Positions 47,523-56,146 of a stretch of 64,000 bases of DNA are shown one piece after another. Each line of letters opens with the position of its first letter. The first letter of the stretch is position 1. The DNA comes from Rhizobium sp. BK251. GTDB taxonomy: Bacteria; Pseudomonadota; Alphaproteobacteria; Rhizobiales; Rhizobiaceae. Where the stretch lies: assembly GCF_004345245.1 (NCBI RefSeq), contig NZ_SLUQ01000009.1, positions 248,001-312,000 on the forward strand, in the 5' to 3' direction. The notes under the pieces were generated by a model. That model was not told the DNA's origin and did not search any database. It was given only the letters and a program-made list of their open reading frames with translations. The position numbers were made by a program, and so were the translations under genes.

Positions 47523-49140
47523 CTTTGGCGTAGACCTGATCGTAGTTGACGGGAACGTGGACCGGATCGACGAAGATCGCGTCCGGACCGCCGAGCCGCT
47601 CGGAGCGGACGGTGAAGCGCTGTTCGTTGAACACCGGCACCCAGGGCGCGTCCTTCATGATGTCGAGATAGATCGAGCGCCAAGCTTCCTCGCGCTCTTC
47701 CTTCTTGAGCGGATCGACGATGGAATCGGCGGCAGCCGCGCGGGCATCGAGATCCTTGTTGCAATAGTAGGACCAGTTCCAGCCGCCCTTGACCGCGCCG
47801 GCGCAACCGAGGATCGGGCCGTAGAAGTTGGAGGGATCCGGGAAGTCCGCAATCCACGCCATGCCGCCCGACCAGACCATCGGCGCCTGGTCCGGCTCGC
47901 CGCCGGCCGCGATCACGTTCGCCTGGGCGAGAGCCTTGATCTCGGCCTTGATGCCGATTGCCGCAAGGTCCTGCTGAATCGCCTGGGCGATGCGCGGCTG
48001 CGGATCGGTGTTGTATACATAGAGCTCGGTCTCGAAGCCGTCCGGGTAGCCGGCTTCCGCCAGCAGCGCCTTGGCGGAGGAAAGATCGTACTTGTAGCCC
48101 TCGTAGTCCTTGGCGTAGCCGGGCATCGATGGCGGCAGCGGCTGGTTTGCGGGAACCGCGCGGCCGTTGATGATGCGGACGATGCGCTCCTTGTTGATCG
48201 CCATGTTGACGGCCTGGCGCACCTTCACGTTGTCGAAGGGCTTCATGGTCGTCTTCATCGTGATATAGCCGGTCTGAAGCTGGCCGCCCTCGATGATGAG
48301 CTTGGAGAAGGTCGGGTCGTTCTTGATCTCGAGGAACTTTGCCGGCGGGATGCCGTCGCCCGGAATGTCGATTTCACCCTTCTGCAGGCGCAGGAGCGCC
48401 ACGACCGGCTCCTGGCCGATTTCGAAGGTGATCTGGTCGAGCTTCGGCAGGTCCTTGTTCCAGTAGTCCTTGTTGCGCTCGAAGACGAGCTTCTGGCCAA
48501 GCGTCCATTCGGCAAGCTTGAAAGCGCCGGTGCCGACAGGATGCTTGCCGAAATCGGCACCCCACTTCTCGACCTCTTCCTTCGGAACGACGGAGGCGAA
48601 GTTGATCGCCATCACGTGCAGGAAGGTGGCGTCGGGGCGCGAAAGCTCGATCTTGATGGTGTAGGGATCGACGACGGTGACACCTTCCAGCGTCTTGGCC
48701 GAGCCATCGGCCATCTTGTCGGCACCCTTGATCGAGGCGAAGAAACCGGCGCCGGGGCTCTGGGTTTCCGGATTGGTAACGCGGTCGAGCGAATACTTGA
48801 CGTCCTCGGCTGTCATCTCGCGGCCGTTGTGGAACTTCACGCCCTTGTGCAGCTTGAAAGTGAAGGTCTTGCCATCGTCGGAGATCGTGTAGTCTTCCGC
48901 GAGGTCCTTCTTCAGCGTCGAAGTGCCGGGCTCATAATCCATCAGCCCGTCGAAAAGGCTCTTGATCATCGACCAGTTCTGCCAGTCGTAGCCGATCGCC
49001 GGATCGAGCGTCGAGACGTCGTCCTTGTAGGTGACGACCATCGAGCCGCCCTGCTTGATATTGTCCTCGGCCTGGGCCAACCCGAAGCTGGCGGCGGCGA
49101 TGGCAAGTGCCGCCACGCCCGTTAGAAATCCCTTACGCAT
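47512..49140 (-). CDS. peptide/amide-type ABC transporter substrate-binding protein (family 5)
   Basis: The 542-residue precursor has a cleaved signal peptide (about 1-24, ending AQAEDN) and the SBP_bac_5 fold: VVTYKDDVSTLDPAIGYDWQN, the DGKTFTFKLHKGVKFHNGREMTAEDVKYSLDR signature (shown here only by its ends, TFTFKLHKGV and EDVKYSLDR) and VRQAVNMAINKERIV. It delivers its ligand to the DppBC-type permeases. The operon context (AmiC/AmiR, FmdA) suggests an amide or amide-yielding oligopeptide rather than ordinary dipeptides. It is 60 bases downstream of dppB. Confidence 0.9.
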   Translation of the reverse strand: MRKGFLTGVAALAIAAASFGLAQAEDNIKQGGSMVVTYKDDVSTLDPAIGYDWQNWSMIKSLFDGLMDYEPGTSTLKKDLAEDYTISDDGKTFTFKLHKGVKFHNGREMTAEDVKYSLDRVTNPETQSPGAGFFASIKGADKMADGSAKTLEGVTVVDPYTIKIELSRPDATFLHVMAINFASVVPKEEVEKWGADFGKHPVGTGAFKLAEWTLGQKLVFERNKDYWNKDLPKLDQITFEIGQEPVVALLRLQKGEIDIPGDGIPPAKFLEIKNDPTFSKLIIEGGQLQTGYITMKTTMKPFDNVKVRQAVNMAINKERIVRIINGRAVPANQPLPPSMPGYAKDYEGYKYDLSSAKALLAEAGYPDGFETELYVYNTDPQPRIAQAIQQDLAAIGIKAEIKALAQANVIAAGGEPDQAPMVWSGGMAWIADFPDPSNFYGPILGCAGAVKGGWNWSYYCNKDLDARAAAADSIVDPLKKEEREEAWRSIYLDIMKDAPWVPVFNEQRFTVRSERLGGPDAIFVDPVHVPVNYDQVYAKDVQ

Positions 49141-49200
49141 TATCGTTCTCCTCTAAGATGATTTTCTTCTGCAGTTGTCTTTTTTCCGCCGGCCCGAGGG

Positions 49201-50121
49201 TCAGCGGACTTTGATGCGCGGATCGATCATGGGAGCGATCAGGTCCGCGATGAGGTTGCCGATCACGATGGCGATCGCCGAAACCAGCGTCACGCCCATG
49301 ATGATCGGAATGTCGACGCGCTGGATGGCCTGCCAGGCGAGCTGGCCGATGCCCGGCCAGCCGAAGACGCTCTCGACGACGACGATGCCCGACATGAACA
49401 TGCCGATGTCGATGCCGATCATGGCGATTACAGGCAGGATCGCGTTCGGCAGCGCATGGCGGAAAAGAATGGTCGCTCGCCTCAGCCCCTTGGAATGGGC
49501 GGTGCGGATGAAATCCTGGCGCAGCACGTCGAGCATCGAGGAGCGCATCATTCGGGCGTACCAGCCGGCGCCGAGGATGCCGAGCGTCAGCGACGGCAGC
49601 ACGAGATGTGAGAAGCCGCCGTAGCCGCCGATCGGAAACCAGCCGAGCAGAACGGCGAAGACGTAGAGCATCATGATGCCGATGACGAATTGCGGCGCCG
49701 AGACGCCGACGAAGGAAATCAGCATCAGCCCGTTGTCGACTGCACTGCCGCGCTTCAGGGCGGAGACGAGGCCCATGGCAATGCCGATGACGAGCTCACA
49801 GGTGATGGCGCCTGCCATCAGGATGAGGCTTGCCGGCAGGCGCGAGGCGATGAGTTCGGCGACCTCAGTCTTCTGCAGGTAGGACCGGCCGAAATCGCCA
49901 TGCAGCAGGCCGAGGGCGTAGCGGAAATATTGCTGGTAGAAGGGCAGGTCGAGGCCGAGCTGGCGGCGGATGTTGGCAACCGTCTCGGCCGTGGCGCTGC
50001 GCCCGGCGATCTGACGGGCCGGGTCGGCCGGCAGCAGGTAAAGCAGCACGAAGGTGACGAGGCTGATGCCGATCAGGATCAGCAGCGATTGCAGCAGGCG
50101 GCGCGTGAGATAGGAAAGCAT
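49201..50121 (-). CDS. ABC transporter permease (DppB-like)
   Basis: A 306-residue permease with six hydrophobic segments. The N-terminus LSYLTRRLLQSLLILIGISLVTFVLLYLLPADPAR is that of DppB/OppB proteins (shown by its start LSYLTRRLLQSL and end LPADPAR). The EAA loop DFIRTAHSKGLRRATILFRHAL contacts the ATPase. Its start overlaps the dppC stop as TGATG. Confidence 0.9.
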   Translation of the reverse strand: MLSYLTRRLLQSLLILIGISLVTFVLLYLLPADPARQIAGRSATAETVANIRRQLGLDLPFYQQYFRYALGLLHGDFGRSYLQKTEVAELIASRLPASLILMAGAITCELVIGIAMGLVSALKRGSAVDNGLMLISFVGVSAPQFVIGIMMLYVFAVLLGWFPIGGYGGFSHLVLPSLTLGILGAGWYARMMRSSMLDVLRQDFIRTAHSKGLRRATILFRHALPNAILPVIAMIGIDIGMFMSGIVVVESVFGWPGIGQLAWQAIQRVDIPIIMGVTLVSAIAIVIGNLIADLIAPMIDPRIKVR

Positions 50122-51014
50122 CAGTGGTGGCCCTGCTGTGTCGGATCGAGGATGTCGCGCAGCGCATCGCCGACCAGATTGAAGGCAAGAGCGAGCAGGA
50201 TGATCGCAAAGCCGGGAATAAAGACGAGCCAGGGGGCCGAGGTGAAATAGGTCTGGTTCTCGAAGATGATATTGCCCCAGGAGGCCGTCGGTGGCTGCAC
50301 GCCGATGCCGAGATAGCTGAGGGTCGCCTCGAGCAGCACGGTCGTCGCAATCCCGAGCGTCGCATAGACGACGATGGTCGACGACAGATGCGGGAAGATG
50401 TGCTTTGTCAGGATGCGGAAGGTGCTGGCGCCGAGCGCCCGCTCTGCCTCGACAAAGTCGCGTTCGGCAAGCGAGCGCGTTTCGGTATAGAGTACGCGCG
50501 CCACCTGCACCCAGTTCACCATGGCGATCACCATGGCGACGATCAGCAGGCTCGGGCGGAAGATTGCCGCAAGCACGATCGCAAGCAGCAGCGCCGGAAA
50601 AGCCATCATCAGGTCGGTGAAGCGCATCAGCACGGTCGAGACCCAGCCGCGGAAATAGCCGGCCGTGATACCGATCACGGAGCCGATGAGGATCGAAACA
50701 CCATTGGCGATGACGCCGATGATAAGCGAGGTGCGCGCGCCGTAGATCATGCGGCTCAACAGATCACGGCCGACGAGATCGGTGCCGAACCAGAATTGCG
50801 CATTCGGCGGCAGCGGCGCGCCCTCCAGCGTCAGCCCGTCGAAGAACTGTTCATCCGGATTGTATGGAGAAACCCAGGGCGCCAGGACTGCGAGAGCCAC
50901 GATCACCACTATGACGAACAATCCGAAGAGCGCCAGGCGGCGCGCTGCCAGACGGCGCAGGATGCCGGGACTGGCCGACGGCGCGTGGCCCGGCACGGTT
51001 ACTTCACCCGCCAT
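50121..51014 (-). CDS. ABC transporter permease (DppC-like)
   Basis: A 297-residue permease of the DppC/OppC type: N-terminal cytoplasmic segment, TM1, then the periplasmic WFGTDLVGRDLLSRMIYGARTSL motif and the EAA loop FVEAERALGASTFRILTKHIFP. The start MAGEVTVPG at 51014 overlaps the amiR gene by 11 bases; the ribosome site is weak, which fits translational coupling. It pairs with DppB. Confidence 0.9.
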   Translation of the reverse strand: MAGEVTVPGHAPSASPGILRRLAARRLALFGLFVIVVIVALAVLAPWVSPYNPDEQFFDGLTLEGAPLPPNAQFWFGTDLVGRDLLSRMIYGARTSLIIGVIANGVSILIGSVIGITAGYFRGWVSTVLMRFTDLMMAFPALLLAIVLAAIFRPSLLIVAMVIAMVNWVQVARVLYTETRSLAERDFVEAERALGASTFRILTKHIFPHLSSTIVVYATLGIATTVLLEATLSYLGIGVQPPTASWGNIIFENQTYFTSAPWLVFIPGFAIILLALAFNLVGDALRDILDPTQQGHH

Positions 51015-51612
51015 GGCGCTGTCCGCTTTCGTTCTGGGTTTCGGCAAGGATCGCAAGCGCGATCTCGTCGATCGTACGGCGCTCCTCCATCGCCAGGCGG
51101 CGTAGGAAGGCATAGGCGCTGGCCGCCGAAATGCCGTGGCGCACCATCAGCACCGCCGTCGCTTCTGCCAGGTTCTCCCGGTTTGCGAGCCGGTCGTTCA
51201 AAGTTGAGATCTGGCTGGCGAGCGCCTTGCGCCGCTTGAAGGCATGGGTGGCGATGACGAGCGCCGAATAGACGCCCGAACTTCCGATCGGCTTCAGGAG
51301 CTGAGCGTCGGCGCCGTGGCTGACGGCCCAGGTCACCCGGCCCGGCGCTTCCGAACCGATGAGGGCGATCGTCGGTATCGGCGCCTCGCCGGCCGCCCAG
51401 GGAAACTGCTCGTCATAGCCCATGTCGGCGTCGAAGAGCAGGATGTCGAAATCGGCGAAACTGCAATCCGGCGCGAGGTCCGGCCAGAAGGTCATGGTCC
51501 TGACCCCGATGCGCGCGAACTGGCGTTCCAGCGCTTCGGTGTTGGCGTGCTCGCGATGCAGGATAAGGGCTCGGAAGCCCTCGAAGGAGGGTGTCATGAA
51601 GCCGTTGCTCAT
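51004..51612 (-). CDS. amiR: AmiR-type ANTAR antiterminator
   Basis: The 202-residue protein has an N-terminal pseudo-receiver domain (about 12-125) and a C-terminal ANTAR domain (about 135-195: LNDRLANRENLAEATAVLMVRHG, then AYAFLRRLAMEERRTIDEIA). In Pseudomonas, AmiR is held by AmiC and, on amide binding, is freed to bind leader RNA and prevent termination. Its ATGA overlap with amiC supports a complex of the two. The target is probably the double-hairpin leader at 52804-52872. No canonical phosphorylation is expected. Confidence 0.88.
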   Translation of the reverse strand: MSNGFMTPSFEGFRALILHREHANTEALERQFARIGVRTMTFWPDLAPDCSFADFDILLFDADMGYDEQFPWAAGEAPIPTIALIGSEAPGRVTWAVSHGADAQLLKPIGSSGVYSALVIATHAFKRRKALASQISTLNDRLANRENLAEATAVLMVRHGISAASAYAFLRRLAMEERRTIDEIALAILAETQNESGQRHGG

Positions 51613-52781
51613 TTGACGATCCTCAATGTCGGTCTGACAGGTGTCGTGCCGGGTTCGGTCTCGGGAATGGAAAGCATGGCACGCGTCAGGAAGGGATCCG
51701 GTGCAATGGCGTATGATCCCTCTCGGATGATCTCGTAGCGGCCGTCGGTCGTGGCGCGGGCGATGTGGGCGGGAACATGGATGTGGTTGTTGCCGGCATC
51801 GACCCTGAGGTTGCCGATCGGGGTGGCGACCCCTTCGGCCTTGACGGCGTCGAGCACGTCCATGGCCGAGCCCTGCCTGGTCCTTTTCAGGCCGGCTGCG
51901 ATCAGCAGGACGCTCGTATAGGCCTGCGCAAAGAAGGCGGAAACGCCGGTCGCCCGCGTCTCGACAGGCAGGCTCGCCAGGAATGCGGTGTTGGCGGCAC
52001 CTGCGAGCGCCTCGAAATAGGTGGCGATGGTGAAGTGGCCCTCGGCAGCGGGCGCGATATGGGCGATCTCGTTTTCGCTGAGATTACAGCTCAGCACTGG
52101 CCGATTGCCGGGCGCGAAGTCGGGATCCACCTCGCCGAGCGCGCGATAGGCTTCGAGAAACGCATGGGATGACGGGCCGATCAGCGAGCTCAGGATGAAA
52201 TCCGGCTTCTTGCGGCGGATTTCCTCGACGATGCGGCCGATATCTGTGTCGCCGAGCGGTACATGCCGCTCGCCCATCACCTGCCCGCCTGAGCGGCTTA
52301 TCACATCGCGGGCGATGCGGCAGGTCTCCCAGCCCCAAATGTAGTTGGAACCGAGGAGGAAGGCGTTGCGGCCGAAGGCAGGCAGCGCGAATTCCAGGAG
52401 CGGCAGGATATGCTGGTTGGCGCAGGCGCCGACATAGACCACGTTCTCGCTCGCCTCGAAGCCTTCGTAGACGCAAGGGTACCAAAGGAGCGCGCCAGTC
52501 TTCTCCAGAGCGGGGATGACTTCCTTGCGGCTCCAGGATGTGGTGCAGCCGACGATATGCTGCACTTTGTGTGTGGATACGAGGTCCGTGGCGAGCGTCG
52601 CATAGCGGTCCGTCGAGCCCTGCGGATCGGCGGGAACCGCCTGCAGCCGGAACGAGTGGCCCGCTTGTGCGTTTACTGCTTCGATTCCCGCGAGCGCGCC
52701 GGCGTAGCCTTGCTCCCCAAGGTCGGCATAGGGACCCGACCTTGAGAAAAGCACACCGACGGGAATTGCAATTCCACTCAC
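51609..52781 (-). CDS. amiC: AmiC-like amide sensor / negative regulator
   Basis: A 390-residue protein of the type I periplasmic-binding fold (Peripla_BP_5) without a signal peptide: IPVGVLFSRSGPYADLGEQGY, IVGCTTSWSRKEVIPALEKT, FLLGSNYIWGWETCR. It starts at GTG 52781 with AGGTGG 6 bases upstream; length agrees with cytoplasmic AmiC (385 residues) rather than UrtA. It should bind an amide and control AmiR. As first gene after the leader it is itself under antitermination. Confidence 0.87.
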   Translation of the reverse strand: MSGIAIPVGVLFSRSGPYADLGEQGYAGALAGIEAVNAQAGHSFRLQAVPADPQGSTDRYATLATDLVSTHKVQHIVGCTTSWSRKEVIPALEKTGALLWYPCVYEGFEASENVVYVGACANQHILPLLEFALPAFGRNAFLLGSNYIWGWETCRIARDVISRSGGQVMGERHVPLGDTDIGRIVEEIRRKKPDFILSSLIGPSSHAFLEAYRALGEVDPDFAPGNRPVLSCNLSENEIAHIAPAAEGHFTIATYFEALAGAANTAFLASLPVETRATGVSAFFAQAYTSVLLIAAGLKRTRQGSAMDVLDAVKAEGVATPIGNLRVDAGNNHIHVPAHIARATTDGRYEIIREGSYAIAPDPFLTRAMLSIPETEPGTTPVRPTLRIVK

Positions 52782-52803
52782 GAACAACCACCTATAACGA
52801 CAA

Positions 52804-52872
52804 GGGCCCCACAGGGGAATTGTCATCCCCGGCGAGGCCCATTTGCCAAAATGCTATTTGTTCAATCAAATA
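52804..52872 (-). promoter_or_regulatory. ANTAR-type antitermination leader (two hairpins plus terminator-like stem)
   Basis: Read leftward as RNA: hairpin 1 (52872-52855) is a 6-bp stem with hexaloop AUUGAA, having A at position 1 and G at position 4, the ANTAR hallmark. One base later hairpin 2 (52853-52840) is a 5-bp AU-rich stem with loop UGGC, or a 4-bp stem with hexaloop UUGGCA. Then GGGCC...GGCCC (52840-52804) with inner GGGGA/TCCCC forms a GC stem followed by TTGTCGTT, a plausible terminator. Hairpin 2 deviates at loop position 1. Confidence 0.55.
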
Positions 52873-52908
52873 AAAACGTTTGTGCGCTAGAGTCAAGTGA
52901 GCTGCATA

Positions 52909-52937
52909 AATATTGGCCGAAGATACTTTTTAGGCAA
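52909..52937 (-). promoter_or_regulatory. putative promoter of the amide operon
   Basis: Read leftward, TTGCCT (52937-52932), 17 bases, AATATT (52914-52909). A start near 52902 would include the whole ANTAR-type leader. The match to the sigma-70 consensus is moderate. The rest of the gap to the next gene (52938-53148) shows no gene or clear signal. Confidence 0.35.
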
Positions 52938-53148
52938 TTTGTGGCGTCGGCGAAAGACTTCCGTTGATGGCGAGAAATCGCAGGAGGCGTGCGAAACAGT
53001 CCCCCTCGTAGGAATTTTCGTCCCTTTTCGGCGTATCATTCGCCCCCATTTTTTGGGTGGCGGGCGATTTCGCGGAAAGCCGATGCTTCGCAGATTGTGG
53101 AAAGTGTGATTACGATGGCGAAATTCAGGAGCCCAGTTTGAAAAGCTG

Positions 53149-53979
53149 ATGAGTAACGACGTGTTTCAGGTGAAATTTTGGGGTGTGCGCGGCAGCATAC
53201 CGGTCTCGGGACCGGAATTCGAGCGTTACGGCGGTAATACAGCCTGTATCGAAGTGCGCTGCGGCGACCACAAACTCCTTTTTGATGCAGGATCCGGATT
53301 GCGGGAAGCGGGGCTCGCTCTGCTGGAAGAAGGCGTCACCGACGTCGACCTCTTTTTCTCCCACTGTCACTACGACCACATCATCGGGCTGCCTTTCTTC
53401 AAGGCGATCTACTATCCCAGGATCAACCTCAACATTTGGTCGGGACATCTTGCCGGCAAGATGAGCACGCGGCAGATCGTGGAGCAGTTCATCAGCCCTC
53501 CCTGGTTCCCGGTGAAGACGGACATCTGCGAGGCAAGCCTGAACTTTCGGGATTTCCATGCCGGAGACGTGCTGAGGCCGCGCCCGGGCATTACCATACA
53601 GACCTTCGCGCTCAACCATCCCGGAGGCTGCATCGGCTACCGCATCGAATGGCAGGGCCAGATCCTGTCTCTGGTCTTCGACATCGAGCACGAGCCCGGC
53701 ACGCTCGATCCGGTCGCGCTGGAGTTGATGGCCGGCGCCGATCTCGCGATCTATGATGCGACCTATGTGGACGACGAAATGCAACGCTATCGCGGCTTCG
53801 GTCACTCCACCTGGCAGCAGGCGGTCAAGCTCGCCACGGAGGCGGGTACGAAGCAGATCGCCCTTTTCCACCATGCTCCGTCGCGCACCGACCACCAGAT
53901 GGAAGAGCTGGAACAGGCGGCAAAAGCTGCCTTCCCCGGCGCGTTCGCGGCCCGCGACGGCCAGCTTATCAATCTTTAG
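53149..53979 (+). CDS. MBL-fold metallo-hydrolase (RNase Z/phosphodiesterase-like)
   Basis: A 276-residue cytoplasmic protein opening FWGVRGSIPVSGPEFERYGGNTACIEV (shown by FWGVRGSIPV), a pattern common to PhnP/RNase Z-like phosphodiesterases. The metal motif is His72-Cys-His74-Tyr-Asp76-His77; later LNHPGGCIGYRI, DATY and FHHAP supply other ligands. Such proteins cleave phosphodiesters including cyclic nucleotides. With three cyclase-fold genes within 10 kb, a cyclic nucleotide phosphodiesterase is attractive but unproven. The ribosome site is weak; the start may be revised. Confidence 0.83.
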   Translation: MSNDVFQVKFWGVRGSIPVSGPEFERYGGNTACIEVRCGDHKLLFDAGSGLREAGLALLEEGVTDVDLFFSHCHYDHIIGLPFFKAIYYPRINLNIWSGHLAGKMSTRQIVEQFISPPWFPVKTDICEASLNFRDFHAGDVLRPRPGITIQTFALNHPGGCIGYRIEWQGQILSLVFDIEHEPGTLDPVALELMAGADLAIYDATYVDDEMQRYRGFGHSTWQQAVKLATEAGTKQIALFHHAPSRTDHQMEELEQAAKAAFPGAFAARDGQLINL

Positions 53980-53995
53980 TGAGCCGCTTCGGCCT

Positions 53996-54757
53996 CTAGC
54001 CCGGGCGTCCAGGCAGCATATCCGCGACCGAAAACCATTCCACCGCCGGATGCCCCGAGGTCGCCCGAAGCAGGCGTTCGACGAATTCCCAGGCCGTCTT
54101 GTCATGGACGAGGTGATGGGTCAGGACGCCGACAGGTTCGGGATCGCCGTCGAACCGCCTCTGCAATTCGCCGATCAGCCCGGAGACGAGTTCACCGTGA
54201 TCGTGCCCGCCGCCGGTCCCGTGCCAGTCCATGATGTCCACATGCGTATTAATGAGCGGCATGGGGCTCGTGGTCTTGATCGGTCCGTAGACTGAAAGGC
54301 ATGAAAAGCCGCAGCCGGCAAGTGCAGGCACGAGCGGGGCATCGATGCGGTTCCATGGCGGCACGAGCATCGGCACGAACTGCTGCGGATAGAGTTCTCG
54401 AAGGCGGTCATGGCCCTGCCGTAGCTCGCCCAGCACGGTCTCGGCCGGGCGATGCGAACCCAGCTCCTGCTTCTTCTCGCCGATCGGTGCGTGGTTCTTG
54501 TGCGACCAGCCATGGATGGCGACGGAGAGACCCGCCTCGGCCGCAAGCCGCTCCGCCAGTTCCGTGCCTGTCGGGGCTGGAATCACCGCGAGCGTCAACG
54601 GAATGGAATGAGCGGTGGTCAGGCCGAGCAATCGGTCGAGCGCCGTCGTCGGCTCGATCGCATCGTCGTCCCGCAGCCAGAGCTTTGCGCGGCGTCCGAC
54701 AGCAGCCCAGCGATCGAGCGCATCGTCGAGCGCTTTCCATGCCCCATGATCGATCAT
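53996..54757 (-). CDS. polysaccharide deacetylase family protein
   Basis: A 253-residue protein of the NodB/CE4-like fold: WLRDDDAIEPT carries the metal/catalytic Asp, IHGWSHKNH the His-x3-His, and VPPWNR and LTHHLVHDKTAWEFVE the later motifs. It lacks a signal peptide, so it probably acts in the cytoplasm on a sugar precursor. It overlaps the glycosyltransferase gene by 4 bases (ATGA), so the pair likely modifies one glycan or glycolipid. Substrate unknown. Confidence 0.85.
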   Translation of the reverse strand: MIDHGAWKALDDALDRWAAVGRRAKLWLRDDDAIEPTTALDRLLGLTTAHSIPLTLAVIPAPTGTELAERLAAEAGLSVAIHGWSHKNHAPIGEKKQELGSHRPAETVLGELRQGHDRLRELYPQQFVPMLVPPWNRIDAPLVPALAGCGFSCLSVYGPIKTTSPMPLINTHVDIMDWHGTGGGHDHGELVSGLIGELQRRFDGDPEPVGVLTHHLVHDKTAWEFVERLLRATSGHPAVEWFSVADMLPGRPG

Positions 54758-55848
54758 CGCCGTTGCTCCACATATTGCCGCAATATTGAGTCGAGATGGT
54801 GGGCCGCCTGGTCGAGCGAGCGCTCATTGACGACAAATTGCCGTGCCGCCGCACCCATGGAACTGCGCTTGCCGGCGTCGTCCAGCAGCCGCCGGATTGC
54901 TGATGCATAGGCCTCGGTATCGCCGTCCGGCGTCAGATAACCCGTTATACCGTCCATGACGACCTCAGGAACGCCGGCGGTCGCCTGGGCGACGACCGGC
55001 AGGCCGGCGGCCTGCGCCTCGAGATAGGCAAGGCCATAGGCCTCCCCGCAACCCGGCCAGACATAGATGCCTCCCTTCGAGAGAAGCCGGGCGACCTCTT
55101 CGGCACTACGCTCGCCGAGCCACTCGATCCGCTCCGACCCTGATGTCGCGAACATAGCCTCGACCTCCGCACGCGCCGGACCGTCGCCGATCAATGTCAG
55201 CGTCCAGTCACGGTCGGCAAGGCGTTCGAGGGCGCGTGCCAGCATTGCGTAGCTTGCGAGCTTGTCCCCCCGGCGCATCATCGCCACCGCCACGAGCCGA
55301 CGCCCATCGCCGGCAGGTCCGGCGGCTTCGAAGCGTGAGACGTCGATGAAAGGTTTCAGCCGCGCATAGCGTCCTTCGGGGATGGCAAGGGAAAGCCCCT
55401 CCTGATCGCGCACCGTCATGCAGATATTGATGGCAGCCTGGCGAACGGCATCTGCGACGGTCGCCTGCAACTCGCCCCAGCCGCTCTCGTTGCGCCGGCG
55501 CGAATAGGACGCCTCCACTGTTGCGTAGGCAACGGCAAATTCCCTGCAGAGCGAAGGGCCGATCAGGTCGGGCGACTTGTAATAGGGATGGTAACTGAAC
55601 CAAAGGTCAGGTGGCCCCGCCTTGCGCCATTCCCCTGCCAGGCGCCTGACTTCGTCCTGGGCTTTTCTCTCGATCTCCACCCGCTCCGGCCCATCGGGCG
55701 ATCCGCTGAGGCTCCGCAGTTCCGAAGCGACTTCGACGCTGTGTCCGGTCTTTTCCAGCGCAGCAATCAGGAGGCGCGCCATCAGCCTGTCGCCGGAAGG
55801 GACCGGGTAAGCGGGATGCTTGAGTGGCGCGTAGAAGGCGATGCGCAT
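54754..55848 (-). CDS. glycosyltransferase family 4 protein
   Basis: The 364-residue GT-B protein starts MRIAFYAPLKHPAYPVPSGD, with the second domain from about 200 (LTLIGDGPARAEVEAMF, IEWLGERSAEEVARLLSKGGIYVWPG, CGEAYGLAYLEAQAAGLPVVA). The E-x7-E pattern of GT4 enzymes is visible in EAYGLAYLE. It retains the anomeric configuration using a nucleotide sugar. It is translationally coupled to the downstream deacetylase. No further polysaccharide genes adjoin it except the UDP-sugar dehydrogenase at 60578. Confidence 0.88.
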   Translation of the reverse strand: MRIAFYAPLKHPAYPVPSGDRLMARLLIAALEKTGHSVEVASELRSLSGSPDGPERVEIERKAQDEVRRLAGEWRKAGPPDLWFSYHPYYKSPDLIGPSLCREFAVAYATVEASYSRRRNESGWGELQATVADAVRQAAINICMTVRDQEGLSLAIPEGRYARLKPFIDVSRFEAAGPAGDGRRLVAVAMMRRGDKLASYAMLARALERLADRDWTLTLIGDGPARAEVEAMFATSGSERIEWLGERSAEEVARLLSKGGIYVWPGCGEAYGLAYLEAQAAGLPVVAQATAGVPEVVMDGITGYLTPDGDTEAYASAIRRLLDDAGKRSSMGAAARQFVVNERSLDQAAHHLDSILRQYVEQRR

Positions 55849-56146
55849 CGCGTTCACCACGGGTTCCGGCTCTGTCCCGGTCCTCGAGCCCATGCATTTT
55901 TCGCTGGCAGGTTCCCGATCGCGAGGAGCCGCGCCCGATTTACACTTCCAGCCGAAACCGCTAACGAACCGCGGGGAGACACACTGTTTCCGGCTGGGGC
56001 CACTTTCTTTCTCCGCAAGTTCTGTATTCTGCGCTCACAAAAACGTGCGTTCAGACTACCGGATCGGATGGAATGAATTTGAACTATTGGCGGTCCTAAC
56101 GTTTTTCAATGCAGTTGTGAACCGATACCCTCAAGAACCGCGATCG

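Noticed and set aside
47506..49125. 539-codon plus-strand frame opposite the family-5 binding protein
   Set aside because: The opposite strand encodes a full binding protein with signal peptide; this is an antisense shadow.
52868..52896. TTGACT-N17-TTATTT as promoter of amiC (leftward)
   Set aside because: Its -10 would overlap hairpin 1 of the ANTAR-type leader, so transcripts would lack it; the promoter at 52909-52937 fits better.
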